Assembly: GCA_022575985.1 (NCBI GenBank)
Contig: JAKSXM010000247.1
Location: 2,131,501 to 2,195,500 of the forward strand
Reading direction: 5' to 3'
DNA length: 64,000 nucleotides
DNA from: Anagrus nilaparvatae
Lineage: Eukaryota; Arthropoda; Insecta; Hymenoptera; Mymaridae
The notes below the pieces were generated by a model. It saw only the letters and a program-made list of their open reading frames with translations, ran no database searches and was not told the DNA's origin. Positions 35,407 to 47,666 of this stretch are shown one piece after another. Numbering within the stretch: the first letter of the stretch is position 1; the number at the start of each line of letters is the position of its first letter. Both the position numbers and the translations under genes were made by a program.

Positions 35407-37537
35407 TATTAGTGGTTTTTATGTCTAAATCTCTTGTAACATTTCATCCCCATTTGATTGCAATACTAGCACTTGAGCACCATTTTTTTCACTTTATTTT
35501 TTATGTAACACTCTTGAAACAAACACATTATCTTCTATGATAAAAAAGCAACTAACTCTAGCATTGTAAATATTTAGAAATCAGTATAAATTCAATTTAA
35601 ATTTCAATAAAAAAAATACACGCACACAACAACACTGCAGTATACACGAAACGCCGCAAGTACAATAGTGACAATGATAACACTAAAAGTTGGTTAAGAG
35701 TTTACAGAGAGGATGTATCAATGTAATTCCCCCTTTTTTTCATACGCAACTTTTATTTTATAATGTAATAAATATGTTTATTTATTACCTTCAGTCTCGC
35801 TCTTTGGCTTTACAAAGTGGTAACAGAGCACGCACTGGAACTTGGCTTTAGTTATACTTTAATATGAGAAACCGCCCCCACGCTTTGATAATATAAGCTT
35901 TACGATGTTGCCACTACATTTTTTTTCTTTTTTTTTTCAAATTTTTTTTTTTATTTTATTTATTTTTTCACAAATTAAAACTGCTAATCCTTGTGATAAT
36001 TAATTTTATTAGAAAACAAAATTATTTTGCTGTTTGAAATCAGAAATTTGTAGATTCAAAATGTGGTGCAAAGTACAAGGGTTGTTTACAGTGTTGCCAG
36101 GTTTATAATAGTATCAACTACCCTTGTAACCATACTGTATGACAATAAACTTGTATAAAATAATTATACATATTTGTATTATTAACGAAGGTTAATGTTT
36201 AATGTTTATAATAATTGACAAGTTTTACGTTAGATGTACGTTATTAATATTTTTTTCCTTACACTCTTTTTTTTTTAGAATAACATTGAACTCTTTAATT
36301 TTTTTTTTATACATATTTGCATTTTTTGTTAGATGTAAAAAAAATAATATAGTGGAATTCATTTGAATAATGTAATAAAATTTTCATTTTTTAATTTAAA
36401 TTTAAAGAGTTTTGTAATTAAAACGATTTCTTTTTTGTGTCAAAAAATTATTATTAGAATAATTGATTAGACCAAAACTATTGTATGTGAAAATATTTCC
36501 AAAAGTCAGTAGAAATAGTATGCTAATAGTCAGACATGTGGGATTAGAGCGTTAGGTGAAAGGGGAAGGGCAGAGAGCATTTGAACCCTGAATTCATAAT
36601 TTTTAAAGTTTAATTTTAAAAAATTTTTATCATATAACCAATGTAACAATATTTTGACTATCAATAATTTTCAGTGTAATTTTTGTTCTTGTTTTTTCAT
36701 TTTTTTATATTCGATGGTAGAAAAAAAATTTTCCTTTTTAGCTAATGTTGAAGTAACTATTAAAATAAATAAACTATATTTAAAAAATTTTAATTTCATT
36801 CAAATACTTATCTTATCTTTTTGCGATAAATAAAGATTTCTTGGTTATCAACTGTTGCCAAATCAGCATTTATCTGCAATAGGTTTAATGCATGACCTTA
36901 AATTGAAAAAGTAGAAACTTTTATTCATGAAAAAAATTTCAAATTTAAAAAATTCCTTTTTTTTTAAATTGGTTTATATTTAAAAAGTTAGTAATTTAGT
37001 CAATTTTCAAAATTTGCAAATGATTTGATATTTCATTAAAAAATAAGCAGGTTTTAGGATTTATTGCAAAAAATATTAATTGCAAAATGTTAATAGGTAA
37101 TTATTTTACAATTATTGCAAAATAAGATAAATACAGAGTAAAAAAAATTGCAAATATTTGAAAAATTAGGAAGAAATATTTCTCTGAAAAACAGGACAAA
37201 AATCTTAGAAGCATCCTAAGATCCATTCTTTAACCCTTTTTTCAAAGGATTAGCCTGTTAACCTGCATAAAAAAAAGAAAAGAAATACCTTTTTTTCGAA
37301 TACAATAGGATCATTGTCGATGATGCATGCGTGGATCCATCAAAAATTAAAAAATATACGAAAAATAAAGTAATAAAGCAATGCGAAATTCTGTTTCATC
37401 TTTAAAGTAAGAAGAGCAAGGATTCGGAAATCCCTTCTCTTTTGATACTTAACACATATAAAGTAAGTATGTAATAAATAAATGAACCGGCATCGCGCGT
37501 CGCTCGCTCGGTTTGCAGCTTCATTCGTGCTTCAAAC
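35407..37537. promoter_or_regulatory. Shared divergent upstream region of the FERM and epimerase genes
   Basis: The two start codons face away from each other, 2.1 kb apart, so this gap must hold both promoters and 5' UTRs or untranslated first exons. The segment just before the epimerase ATG (about 37485-37537) is locally rich in CpG (CGCGCGTCGCTCGCTCGG), unlike the surrounding DNA, as expected for a 5' UTR or promoter. No convincing TATA box was identified. Bidirectional regulation is only a possibility. Confidence 0.5.
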
Positions 37538-37607
37538 ATGGCAGCGGCTACCAGTGTTGTCGTGCTCGATAGGGGCAATAATACCACCTGCACGATCAAT
37601 CTACATG
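37538..37607 (+). CDS. Glucose-6-phosphate 1-epimerase, coding exon 1
   Basis: First coding exon of a putative glucose-6-phosphate 1-epimerase (EC 5.1.3.15, aldose 1-epimerase superfamily, YMR099C/YeaD-like), a cytosolic enzyme that interconverts the alpha and beta anomers of glucose 6-phosphate. It reads MAAATSVVVLDRGNNTTCTINLH plus the first base of a Gly codon. The ATG at 37538 has a good context (AAACATGGC) and follows a GC-rich leader. The beginning VVVLDRGNNTTCTINLHGA matches how these enzymes start: a first beta strand, then LHGA. The donor is ATG followed by GTGCGT at 37608. The exon ends in phase 1 and joins exon 2 as GGA (Gly24). The open frame on the opposite strand here is a shadow. 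Confidence 0.85.
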
Positions 37608-38442
37608 GTGCGTGTTTACTTGTGTTTGTTTATGTTTGTTTTTTATCTTACATGATTTTTTTCTTTTTTTTTTATTGCATGATATGGTAACGACAGTAAA
37701 AAATTGTTTTTTTTTTAATTTAAATATTAAAATGTCTTTGAACTCTTTTTTTATATTAATTTTTTTTTCTATTTTATAAATATCCAGCTCTATAAAGACG
37801 TTTTTTTTTCAAATCGTTTTTTTTCAAATATTTTTTTTTGCATGCGCGTTATGAAATAATTGTGATGAAAAAAGTGGTTAATTAGAAAAGTGATTATATC
37901 GAAAGTGATAAAAGTATATAATTTTTATTAGCGAGTTTTTGTAATAAAAAAAAACTGTTTAATTTGAATTTTTAAGCGCGGGAAATAATTAAATTTAAAA
38001 ATAAATAAATGAATAAATTAAGTTAAATCTGAAAAAAAATTGTTGATTTAGGTCATTTTTTGTCAAGTCATAAATTACACATTAATAATTTGAATTTTTA
38101 AACATGTAGTACACACAGGTAGAAATACGACTTTTATGCAAATCTTAAATGTATGTAAAATTATTATGTACAAATGACTGTGTAATTTTTTTTTTTTTGT
38201 TTTATTTATAGATTGATGAACTTGTGTCACACTTACATATTATTAAGTGCAATATTTAATGATAAAAAAATTATTATTATTATTTATTAAAAAATACTTT
38301 TATCATGAGTTTGTATGCCAACGTTTTGCTAAAAAAATAAAAAATATTATTAATTCATAGAAATTGACGTAAAAATGATTCATAAAATAAATAAATTTAT
38401 TAAAATTTATGTAAAAAAAAAAAATTTTTTTGTTATTTGCAG
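37608..38442 (+). other. Intron 1 of the epimerase gene (835 bases)
   Basis: Phase-1 intron, GTGCGT donor and TTTGCAG acceptor. Simple AT-rich sequence with several poly-T runs. No repeat element or coding segment was recognised in it. Confidence 0.75.
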
Positions 38443-38494
38443 GAGCTACCGTTGTTTCATGGCGAGTTAATAATCAAGAACAATTATTTGTTAG
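38443..38494 (+). CDS. Glucose-6-phosphate 1-epimerase, coding exon 2
   Basis: Second exon, 52 bases, between the acceptor TTTGCAG and the consensus donor GTAAGT. It completes Gly24 and reads ATVVSWRVNNQEQLFV (residues 25-40), ending in phase 2 after AG of a Ser codon. The combined string NLHGATVVSWRVNNQEQLFVS is characteristic of the D-hexose-6-phosphate mutarotase family: HGA, then SW, then a -LFVS- strand that leads to the sugar-binding region. Intron 1 (37608-38442) is 835 bases. The very long intron 2 begins directly after this exon. Confidence 0.87.
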
Positions 38495-41400
38495 GTAAGT
38501 AATTAATTTATGTGTAGTTTTAAAATTTATTTTTAAACGCTCTCTCTACGTTTCGAATAAAAGACTGCTTTTAATATGTTAAATTCACATGAGCAAAAAG
38601 GAACTTTTTAATAAAATACATAAGAAGCTTAATTATTTGACTTTACGGAAGTACTTAAGCATCTTTATTTTTTCTACGCATTTATAAAGGACTTTTTTGT
38701 ATTTAAAATAATTTACGTACATTTAAAATACTTTTTTTTGACAAAGAAAGACTTTTTTTTTAGTTTTTTGAAATTAACGAGGAATGAGGTGTCAGATATT
38801 ACATAAATTTTAAGGTCTTAATCCCTCCTCGTCAAAAAATATGACTCACCAAATGTTCTAAATTAAAATTAAATTTATTTTTTCGCAAATTTCTGGATCC
38901 GGAAGTCAGTCTAATATCGACGAAAGACAGTCAAAATGATAAAATGATAAATGCATATTTTTTAGTGAAATAGGAGGATTTCTTGCGCTTGGTTACTGTA
39001 AAAAACTAAAAAATAAGCTCACATGCACAAAAATTAAAAGTATAAATGGTTTACGGTTATAAAAATAGTAATTCTTAAATTTATAGAATAATGAAAGGAG
39101 TAAAACTGTATAATAAAATTGAAAGAAATTTTAAGGGTGGGAAAAAAATATAAGATATATTCTCTTTTTATATACAAATAATATGAATGATGGTTAAAAG
39201 ATATGTGATCGGATAGTGTATATTTATATTTAATATTATTTCATACATATTTATACCCTTGAAGCCTTCAAGGTTCTTCGTTATTCTCTTTAGGAAATTA
39301 CGATTTATTATTTTTCTTCCTACATTAAATTTAGTCATACAATTAACAGAATTATTAATTAATTTGGAAATAAAAAAAATCTAAAAATCATCTTCTATTA
39401 ATTTTCATTTTCATCGCCAACTGATTTTTCCCCCTCGTGCATGTAAGAAATACAACCTGTCTTTGTACCTTTCGATTTATTATGTATGCAACGCTATAAT
39501 ATCGAAGGGGTTAATATTTATTATATTTATATTTTAAAGATAAGGGTTAGCTGCAAATAACGACTTTAGAAAACGTTAATATTATAATAATATTATATTA
39601 TGTACTATGATACTATACAGATCTTTTTTTACTAATATTTTAAATTATGTAACGGATATCAAATTGTATACCAAATGCAAATATTTACTAGGCTATGGGA
39701 ATTTATTCGAAATTTCTGATGCCAGATTCTTCGATAAATAAAAAAGTAAAAGTGAAAAAGTATCACATTCTAATAAACTCGATTTGATTCAAATAATTAG
39801 TTGTTTTTTGGCCAAATAGAAAATCTTCTTAACATTATACAATTTTTTACTAAAAATACCATTCTGATTAAACAAATGGAAAAACAAATAGAAATTCATA
39901 TGAAAAACCATGAGTACTTTCTGAAAACCTATGATGCAGGAAAGAATAAAGAAAAAATAACTTTTTCTCTTGCTTATGGATTTTCGGGGGTTAAGAAAAA
40001 CAAACGAAAACAGTAGAAAATTAAATTTTTGAACGGTTATTCATTTTCACCGACCCCAAAAACTCCCTATTAATTGTAAAATCTGAATTTCCAATTCCTT
40101 TAGTTTTTTAGTTTAATATCATATTGAGTATCCAAATAATCGATCCAGGGTCATAAAATTATAATATCATCTAATATCTGCTAATATCCAGTACTCCTGG
40201 AATCTCCCTGGTTCAGTAAAAGCACTAATTTCCCATTTTTTGGCTTCGAGGTCTAAATTATTAGGTACCCGACTTTTCTTTTTAATTCTGAAAATCAATT
40301 GCGATGGTGAAATCTCTATTTATTGACCCAAAAAACTCCCTGGTATTTTAAAAATGATCCAATTTTAATCAACGAAAATGTTCTTTTTATGCCAAATAGA
40401 AATGTATTTACCTCAAAATAAAACTTTATTCAAGGAGATTTTCTTTTTGACTCAAATAGAAATCCATCTTAGTTTGAATTCAGGGAGAATTTTTATTTTT
40501 TTCAAATAAAAATTTTGTTCAGTTTGTTAAATTGAATTCCTTGTATGGTACAAACTATTTTTGATGCACAAATTCCAAATTTTTAGTTTTTGATTCCAGC
40601 AACTCGGCCCTAATACCAAAAGCCCGAACTTTCTGATCAATTTTGAGAATAGCGTATTTTATAAAATACGTATATATACGTAAAACTTTTTCAAATATAC
40701 TCCAACTAATAGGTAACCTGTTTTTCAAGTCGTTGAATATAAAATTTGTTGTAATTTGTTAATATTTTCAAAGATGAGTGGAAAATTCCTAAATTAAGCT
40801 TCATCAGATCCTTCAAAAGTACTTACACTAAAAATATATTGTCGCTTATTCTGTGAATTTAGAGACAAGTGAAATATTAACCTGAAAATATTAGCGTCTT
40901 TTTTTTTGGTCAATAATGCCTAATTTATTATCATACTTGGTAAATATGAACCTTGGGCGAACAAAATAAGCGATCAAAACGTAAATCAGCGTGTGGAAAT
41001 GTATTTTTAATTGTTAATATCTAAGATTGAAATTCCACCAAAAAAATCTAGTCGTAAAAACAAAAGAATAATTTTGTTCTTTCGAAATCTTTATTTTATT
41101 GAAATAAAATTTGAGATAAAATTATTTTGTCATCCTCTAATTTTATATTTTATAAAATTAATCTACCAGTACATAACTCATACTCATTTTTGACAATTCA
41201 CTATTACTTTATTACATCAGTCATATTGCGTGTTTATAAAATAATTTTGGAAATTCCTAAAAAATAAATAAATATCTCGGCCTTGGGAAATTATTACACT
41301 AGATGAGACCGTATATATAGTTTAAAATCAGGGTAAAAATACACACAGATTACCAAAAAATAGTTTTTATCACAATTCAACCAACCAAAGCCAATATTTC

Positions 41401-42679
41401 TGCAAAAAAATTTTTTGCCAGACTAGTGTACATTATTGAGTGAGAATACTTTTAATGAAAATGACAATCAATTTTGGAAGGATTTGTTTCGTAAAAAATG
41501 TAATAGTAAATGGTTATCGCGAGGGGTAATCGTGTTATTTTGATAAAATACCTGTTTTACTTTTTGAAATCGTTTAATGTTGATTTCAATTTCATTTAAA
41601 ATAACTAATATGTAAATTAAAGAAAAATACATTAGTTATTCTTAAATCGTTAAATAAAAAGGGCAAAAAAAGAAAAAAAAATTTAACAAATGTAGAAATG
41701 GAAGAAGATACATTACCAAAAAGAACATCAAGCTGAAAAAAAGAGAGGAAGAATTGGCACTAATGATGCAGCCGAATCCTTTCTTTCTATTTCTTTTTCT
41801 TCTATACGAACGTTTTTTTTATACTTTTTTAACTTCTTCATCGTTTTTGTTTTGTTTTTTTTTTTTATTTTCCTTTTTGTTTTATATCATATATATTTTT
41901 TGCGGGAAACAATGATCGCTTAAATTTTCATAGTCATAAACGTTGGGTTAAAATACAATTTCTGAAAAAAAATTTTAAAATAATTTATTAATTGAATCTT
42001 TAAATATTCTTTTAATTACATTTAATGAAGAATACATCTATTTCCAAGTTATAAAGTGAAATCTGTCAATACTATTATATTCGTAGGACAAAGTTTTCGA
42101 ACAAAAAAAAGGAAGGTATCCTTTTTTGTATATTGCAAAAAGAAATTTATAAAAAAAAAGGGGGAACGAATAAAAAGAGAAGTAAAATTCATTAATCGAT
42201 CAAGGACGTTAAGAAAGATAGATTCATGAATTTTAAAAAAATCGCTTTAACTTTTTCGTTTAATTACTTTAATTTAATTAATTAATTATAATAAAATTAT
42301 CATTTTTTTATCTTTGTTTTTATATTTTTAAATTGTTGACAAATTTATCTAAATTTATAATCTTTCTAAAACGATATTAGGATAAGCTAAGATTTTAACC
42401 AATGATGTTTAGTATAGCAAGTTTTACTTTTAAAAACTTTACAAGAAACTAAACCTTTACTCAAAGCTACTTGCGTATAAACGAATGAGAATGTTGTAGA
42501 ATGTTTGTAAAAAAAACATTGGACTCTAGGGATCATTAGTCTATACTAAAACTTTTAAATAAAACTATAAAAATACTTTATTATAATACTTTGTTCATAA
42601 TATGTATATGTATATAATTATACACTGAGAAAAATAATACGTCATTCTTATTATGAGGGCCAAAAGGGTTTCTTTACTA
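38495..42679. other. Intronic AT-rich DNA of epimerase intron 2
   Basis: Contains the degenerate CCAAATAGAAAT-rich area (39815-40510) and poly-T runs near 41810-41910, but no coding sequence or bounded element that I can support. Confidence 0.5.
39970..40012. repeat. Short repeat shared with 59858-59900
   Basis: GGATTTTCGGGGGTTAAGAA followed by AAACAAA recurs as AGATTTTCGGGGTCAAGAAA at 59865. Both sit in sequence rich in CCAAATAGAAAT-like motifs (39815-40510), suggesting an old dispersed element. Confidence 0.4.
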
Positions 42680-42814
42680 AAAAATTTATAACTGCCTTAT
42701 CTATGTATTAATACAACCAACGAGCATGGGGCATGTAGACCTATAACAGATTTATCACCTTCTTGTATCAGTGGTGGTTTTCAAGTACCCCTTTCTATGA
42801 ACATGTCGCATGTT
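42680..42814 (-). repeat. Family C repeat, decayed copy 3
   Basis: AATTTATAACTGCCTTATC, then ACAACCAACGAGCATGGGGC, and the right end GAACATGTCGCATGTT. The minisatellite core is lost. Confidence 0.5.
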
Positions 42815-43704
42815 CAAAATAAGGATTAAGGTTCTTCACCAGACAATTAAAATTACGGTATTTTGACAGATCATTTTTCGTGGTAGCTTAAATAAAAAAA
42901 AAAGTACGACAACGTCGCACAATGTTTGTAAGCGCGCGATTTTATTTACATGATTATTATTATAATATTATGCGTGTATTTTAAACGTCGACGTTGTCAC
43001 CTTAAAATTTTCATCGGTTTTTTATTTTTTCTAATTAAAATATCTTTTATATGAAATCCACAATTTATTTAAAAATGGAATAGAAGTTTCTTCAACAATT
43101 AATTTACTTGGTGCAATTTTTAAAAAAAAAATCTATTGTTCAGTTTCGGCGTTGACAGTAAATAAAAATCTCAAACCCGTGTTTTTTTACTCGGCTCCTA
43201 TGGTTGCAATGTATAAGAATTCAACTTTGGACCTTTGTATCTCCTAGACGAAAACCACAATTTTCTTAAAATTTTATTTTTATGTGTATTATTATAATAT
43301 AAAGCCCCTATAAAAATTTTAGCGATTTCTATTGTCGTCTAAATTACTGGTGAACTACCTTAATGAATAGTTATTACGATTTTTTAAGAATCCTTACTTT
43401 ATTTTAAATAATTTCCACAAAACATCTTTACAGAAATACGATTACAAAATTAATTTTTTTTGGAAAACCTTATTTAAAAAAAAAACATTTTTGCCCATTC
43501 GTACACAAGTAAATTACCTATTTCATTTTGTAGATTTAATAAATACATTTCGGATATTCAAATACATTATATTTACTTCTGCTTCCGCATGATACATATT
43601 AAATACTGAACATTTTGTCTTATCTTGTACTTTAATAATTTGTATAAATTTTTATTAATTTTACTGAATAAAATATGAATATATTATATAATTATCTGCC
43701 AAAT

Positions 43705-43804
43705 GACCCCAATTTTCATGTTCAGCGACCCAAAAAACCTATAGTAGAGCATATCTGGTGTTCGCCAGTGATAATACAACCAAACCCGTAATTTGACTGG
43801 AGTA
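43705..43804. repeat. Family B element, terminal fragment
   Basis: About 100 bp: TTCAGCGACCCAAAAAACC followed by AGTAGAGCATATC and the terminus TAATTTGACTGGAGTA. Confidence 0.7.
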
Positions 43805-44162
43805 CTAATAAAATTAAAATTTTTACTAATACTGTAATATACATTTGATTATATATAATTAATACAGAATTTTCAACAATTGATAAGAAGATCGCGAGAA
43901 CTAAAATTAACACTAAATGAATAACTTATGGTGTCTATTTGAAAACTAGTAAATATTATTAAATTTTATTTTATTAATGTAAATAAAATTTAAGATATTA
44001 AAAGGACCAATAAAAATAAACAGACAACATTTTTTCAATAGAAAAGATATGACGAGTAGTAGATAGTATTATTGTATAGTTATATAAATTAGTAGTTAAA
44101 AAAAAAATATTTTGTATGTTTCCTATTTAATCTTTTCTTTTTTCTAAAAATGACATGCTCAT

Positions 44163-45460
44163 TAGGGTGTTTCTTATTTCCCAAACTGCCCGTAGAGAAA
44201 AATACTGGCTCGAATATGATACTTCAGGTCATAAAACTATTATCTAAAAAAAAAATTTTTATAAACAACTTGATGTAGTGTGCCGATTTGCAAATGAAAT
44301 TCGGTAAAAACCAGGAAAAAGGTTTTAAAAACGTTTTAGAAAGCTTTTAGAAACCTTGCCAAAAACTTTTTACTACTAAAATGTTCTAAAAGCTTTTAAC
44401 ATGGAACATGTTTATAGGGAGGGGGTACTTCAGAACTTGAAAATTAAGGGGGGGGGGGGGTCAAATTTGTCCTTTTTAAGGGGGGGGGGGTCAAATTTGT
44501 CCTATTTAAGGGGGGGGGGGGTCAAATTTGTCCTATTTAAGGGGGGGGGGTCAAATTTGTCCTTTTTAAGGGGGGGGGTCAAATTTGTCCTATTTAAGGG
44601 GGGGGTCAAATAAGACTTAGAATAATTAGGGAAGTATATATAAATAAATAAAATACTTTTAAAAGACTTTGAAAAATCTGGGCTTAAGGACTTAGGATAA
44701 TACAGGTTTATGGACTTAGAATAATATCGATTTAGGGACTTGGAATAATTCAGGTTCAGGGACTTATAATAATTCAGGTTTAGGGAATCAAAATAGTTTG
44801 GGTTTAGAATCTTAACAACTAGTAAGGTGATAATTACAAATTACAACAATAGAAAATTGTATTGTAATGTTGAGTAGCATTTGTATTATATCTAGTCCTC
44901 ATTTGAAAGTAAACATGTTCCATGCATTTAGGTTGTGTTTACACAAACCGGTTATAAGTTTTTTAGTAACAAAATATCTAGAAAAAACTGTAAATTATAA
45001 CATAAGAGGTTATTTTTAGGTATTTTGACCATTAAAAAAAGCCTTTTTTTATTGCCTCCTCGCTAAAATAAGAAATATGCATTTTTACAAAAAATCAACG
45101 AATAAAACAGTCAAATTGCAATTGACGTAGATATTTTCTTTTTAGACGACTGTAAATTTTAAATAAAGTTCAAATATCATAAAATATGTTATAATTTACA
45201 GTTTTTTCTAGATATTTTGTTACTAAAAAGCTTTTAGAACATTTTAGTAGTAAAAAGTTTTTGGCAAGGTTTCGAAAAGCTTTCTAAAACGTTTTTAAAA
45301 CCTTTTTCCTGGTTTTTAGCGATTTTCATTTGCAAATCGGCACACTACATCAAGTTGTTTATAAAAAAATTTTTTTTAGATAATAGTTTTATGACCTGAA
45401 GTATCATATTCGAGCCAGTATTTTTTTCTACGGGCAGTTTGGGAAATAAGAAACACCCTA
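44163..45460. mobile_element. Second hAT-type MITE, interrupted by another repeat
   Basis: The ends TAGGGTGTTTCTTATTTCCC and its mirror at 45441-45460 are flanked by the perfect 8-bp duplication ATGCTCAT (44155-44162 and 45461-45468). The arms are near-perfect inverted copies about 240 bp long and include a repeated AAAGCTTTT-type core. The element is interrupted at 44398-44960 by a copy of the minisatellite-bearing family. No coding capacity. Confidence 0.9.
44398..44960 (+). mobile_element. Minisatellite-bearing repeat (family C), HINE/Helentron-like, copy 4
   Basis: Begins AACATGGAACATGTTTATAG and near its right end carries the inverted AACATGTTCCATG, then GTGTTTACACAAACCGG and TTATAAG before poly-T. 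Between these lie two tandem arrays: five to six ~30-bp units of a G-run plus TCAAATTTGTCCTWTTTAA (44449-44610), and about six ~24-bp units of GGGACTTAGAATAATTCAGG type (44680-44810). Short subterminal inverted repeats, a central minisatellite, a 3' palindrome (AACCGGTT) and insertion into a T-run resemble Helentron-derived HINE/DINE-1 elements; this is an inference. It interrupts a hAT MITE. The frame over the G-run array is an artefact. Confidence 0.65.
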
Positions 45461-45714
45461 ATGCTCATCGCAACAGTAACTACATTGTTATAGCTAAAGA
45501 GTCATTCTGATTGGTTCTCGCAATAATTTACACACTGTTTTAACAAAAATATAAACATAAACAAATTCATCTCAAAATTTTAGGTTAATTTCGAGGTTAA
45601 TTTAATGTAGCTGGAAAATCACTAAATTTCTTAATTATTGATTATCAAAATTCATTTTATTATGCTATCATAATATTGTTGCTGCGCGAAGTGCAGTTGA
45701 ATCTAGTGATCATA

Positions 45715-45905
45715 AATAGGTATAGTAAATAATAGTATATTACGGTCCTAGGCCAGAAAAATAAAGAATGGCCCAAAACGCAGGTAAATTACCTTCCGAG
45801 GCGAAGCCGAGGATGGTAAACTGCGATTTGGGTCATTTTTTGTTTATGGCCGAGGATTGTACAAAATTTTTCTGCGGCTGTGGCGAGAAAGACGTCAAAT
45901 GAACT
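45715..45905. repeat. Palindromic repeat related to 24655-24800 and 22100-22150
   Basis: Carries TTCCGAGGCGAAGCCGAGGA with flanking mirror arms (GGCCCAAAACGCAGG and CTGCGATTTGGGTC). Its left part, AGGCCAGAAAAATAAAGAAT, recurs inverted near 22100-22140. Confidence 0.6.
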
Positions 45906-46184
45906 GAGAGTATTGTTATTGGTTGTTATTATAATAGTTAGAAACTTAGAAAGATAGAGTTTTAAAAGTCATCAGACACTAATTTTTAGAAAATTATGAG
46001 TGAAAATGATAGAGTCCCATTCATAATTTAACAAATTTTTGACTGAAGTCTTCAAAGGTTAGATATTATATATTTCAAAAATATGAAATTATAACTTTTT
46101 ACTTTATATTTCCATTCTCACAGGTACGTTTCTAAAGACACACAAAAATTTATCCTCAAATGAAATTCCATAAGGAAACAATAT

Positions 46185-46236
46185 TTAAAGTAAGATTTTT
46201 ATTTGGTTACTTGATTTAGCGGGAAATTTAAAAACC
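46185..46236. repeat. Fragment of the 2.3-kb foldback arm
   Basis: GATTTTTATTTGGTTACTTG followed by ATTTAGCGGGAAATT mirrors the sequence at 9619-9660. Short and decayed. Confidence 0.45.
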
Positions 46237-46849
46237 AAACGAACCAAAAAAAATGAAAACGTATGTCAGAAACTAAGAAACTGACTTAGGTTGCTATAAA
46301 GTAGTGGAGAACCTTATTTATTTCAGAAATTTTTTTAATCCGATTTCCGCGATTCTTCAACTTGGGGCATGTTGTCATGGGGTTCCTCTTTTAAAAAACG
46401 CTAAAACAATAAGGAAAAATTATGAATATGAAAATTTCAAGAATAAAAAATAAATATTTTGATTGCAACTACAAAAATAACTAAATAATTTAAATTTACC
46501 TATGTATAATTATAGCTGATAATAAAGAAAACGAAAAATGATTTTGAATCTAAATAGCTCAATGGTCCCTCTTCGAAAAAGTAATAAATAAAAATGACTA
46601 ATATTTTTTTGTTAACAAATTTGTTAATTCATAAATAAAATAAATGTTCTATTCTTGATAACAATAATATAGAATTAAATATATATCTAAATACAATATT
46701 CATCATACGGAAAATATTCTATGACATGTCACGTATAAATACATTTCTCTCTCGATATAAATGTGTGTATGTATATGTTGTGCAAAAAAAGGATAGGGTT
46801 TTAACCCTGACAAAGATAGAGAGTGGAGAAAAAACTGAGAGTTGAGCAA

Positions 46850-46910
46850 AAACTCACCCTCGTATTCCTCGTACCGGGTGTTCCATGTGGATTTGATCTC
46901 CCTCACAGAA
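46850..46910 (-). other. GC-rich exon-like island in epimerase intron 2
   Basis: The minus strand reads REIKSTWNTRYEEYEG, ending at a consensus-like donor (GAGG followed by GTGAGT). Base composition is clearly richer in G and C than the flanks. No acceptor or partner exon was established and no family is recognised. Confidence 0.25.
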
Positions 46911-46916
46911 TGTTAT

Positions 46917-46932
46917 ATATATATATATATAA
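46917..46932. repeat. (TA)n microsatellite
   Basis: Run of TA units; a looser TA-rich stretch follows to 46952 and another lies at 47059-47078. Confidence 0.85.
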
Positions 46933-47422
46933 TGTATATATGTGTATATATGCCAGTGTTTGTTGCTAGATTATTGATGATGGTCAAGTACGCTTTCTAA
47001 TCCGCCTCTGATGCTGATGCATTTTTTGTTCTTATTCTATATATTACATTACGTTATTATATATATATTATATATACATGTATTTTACTATAACTTGGAA
47101 ACAGTAGTTTCAACTTATTTTTTGTTCCATAATTACAAAAACCGTTAATTTTAAAGAGCTTTTTGTTTTTACCAAATAACGAAACCTATACCATTTATTT
47201 AAAAAAAGATTATTTTTAAATAATTTGGAGATAATAATCAACGCTGGAGGTCCTGCCTTCCGAGCTTTTAGAAAGCTCTGCGTGAAATTTTTCTCATACA
47301 GCTTTCTAATAATTTTTATGCGATAGTTTATTGTAATTATTTTTTTTCTTCATAATTTTAAGTTTCTAACTATTTTTTCAAGTTTACTAAATAAATCAAA
47401 TATAGGGCAAAATTTCTCGGTT

Positions 47423-47666
47423 AACATGGAACATGTTTATAGGCAGCGGGAGTATTTTAAGCATGTCATTGGGGGGGGGGGGAATAAGCCATATTTGGGG
47501 GTAGCCAAATGGACTTGGAGTCAAATGGAATAATTTCGATTTAGGGACTTAAAATAATTTTTCTCTGACTTAAAGACTTAAAATTATAAAAGATTCAAAA
47601 TTTAAAATATAAATTTAAACATGTTCCATGTTAGTTGTTTGTAACTTCAAAAACCGGTTGTAAGTT
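47423..47666 (+). mobile_element. Family C repeat, copy 5
   Basis: Short copy: AACATGGAACATGTTTATAG, a G-run at 47471-47482, a few GGGACTTAAAATAATT units, then AACATGTTCCATGTTAG and AAAAACCGGTTGTAAGTT. Confidence 0.65.

Noticed and set aside
36535..36595. Possible tRNA (T-loop-like GGTTCAAAT on the minus strand)
   Set aside because: No acceptor stem, anticodon arm or D-loop could be paired around it.
37402..37599. 65-residue minus-strand frame
   Set aside because: Antisense of epimerase exon 1, kept open by its GC-richer leader and coding sequence.
44401..44613. 70-residue frame repeating GGGSNLSFLR
   Set aside because: Translation of the poly-G minisatellite; the frame depends on exact G-run length.
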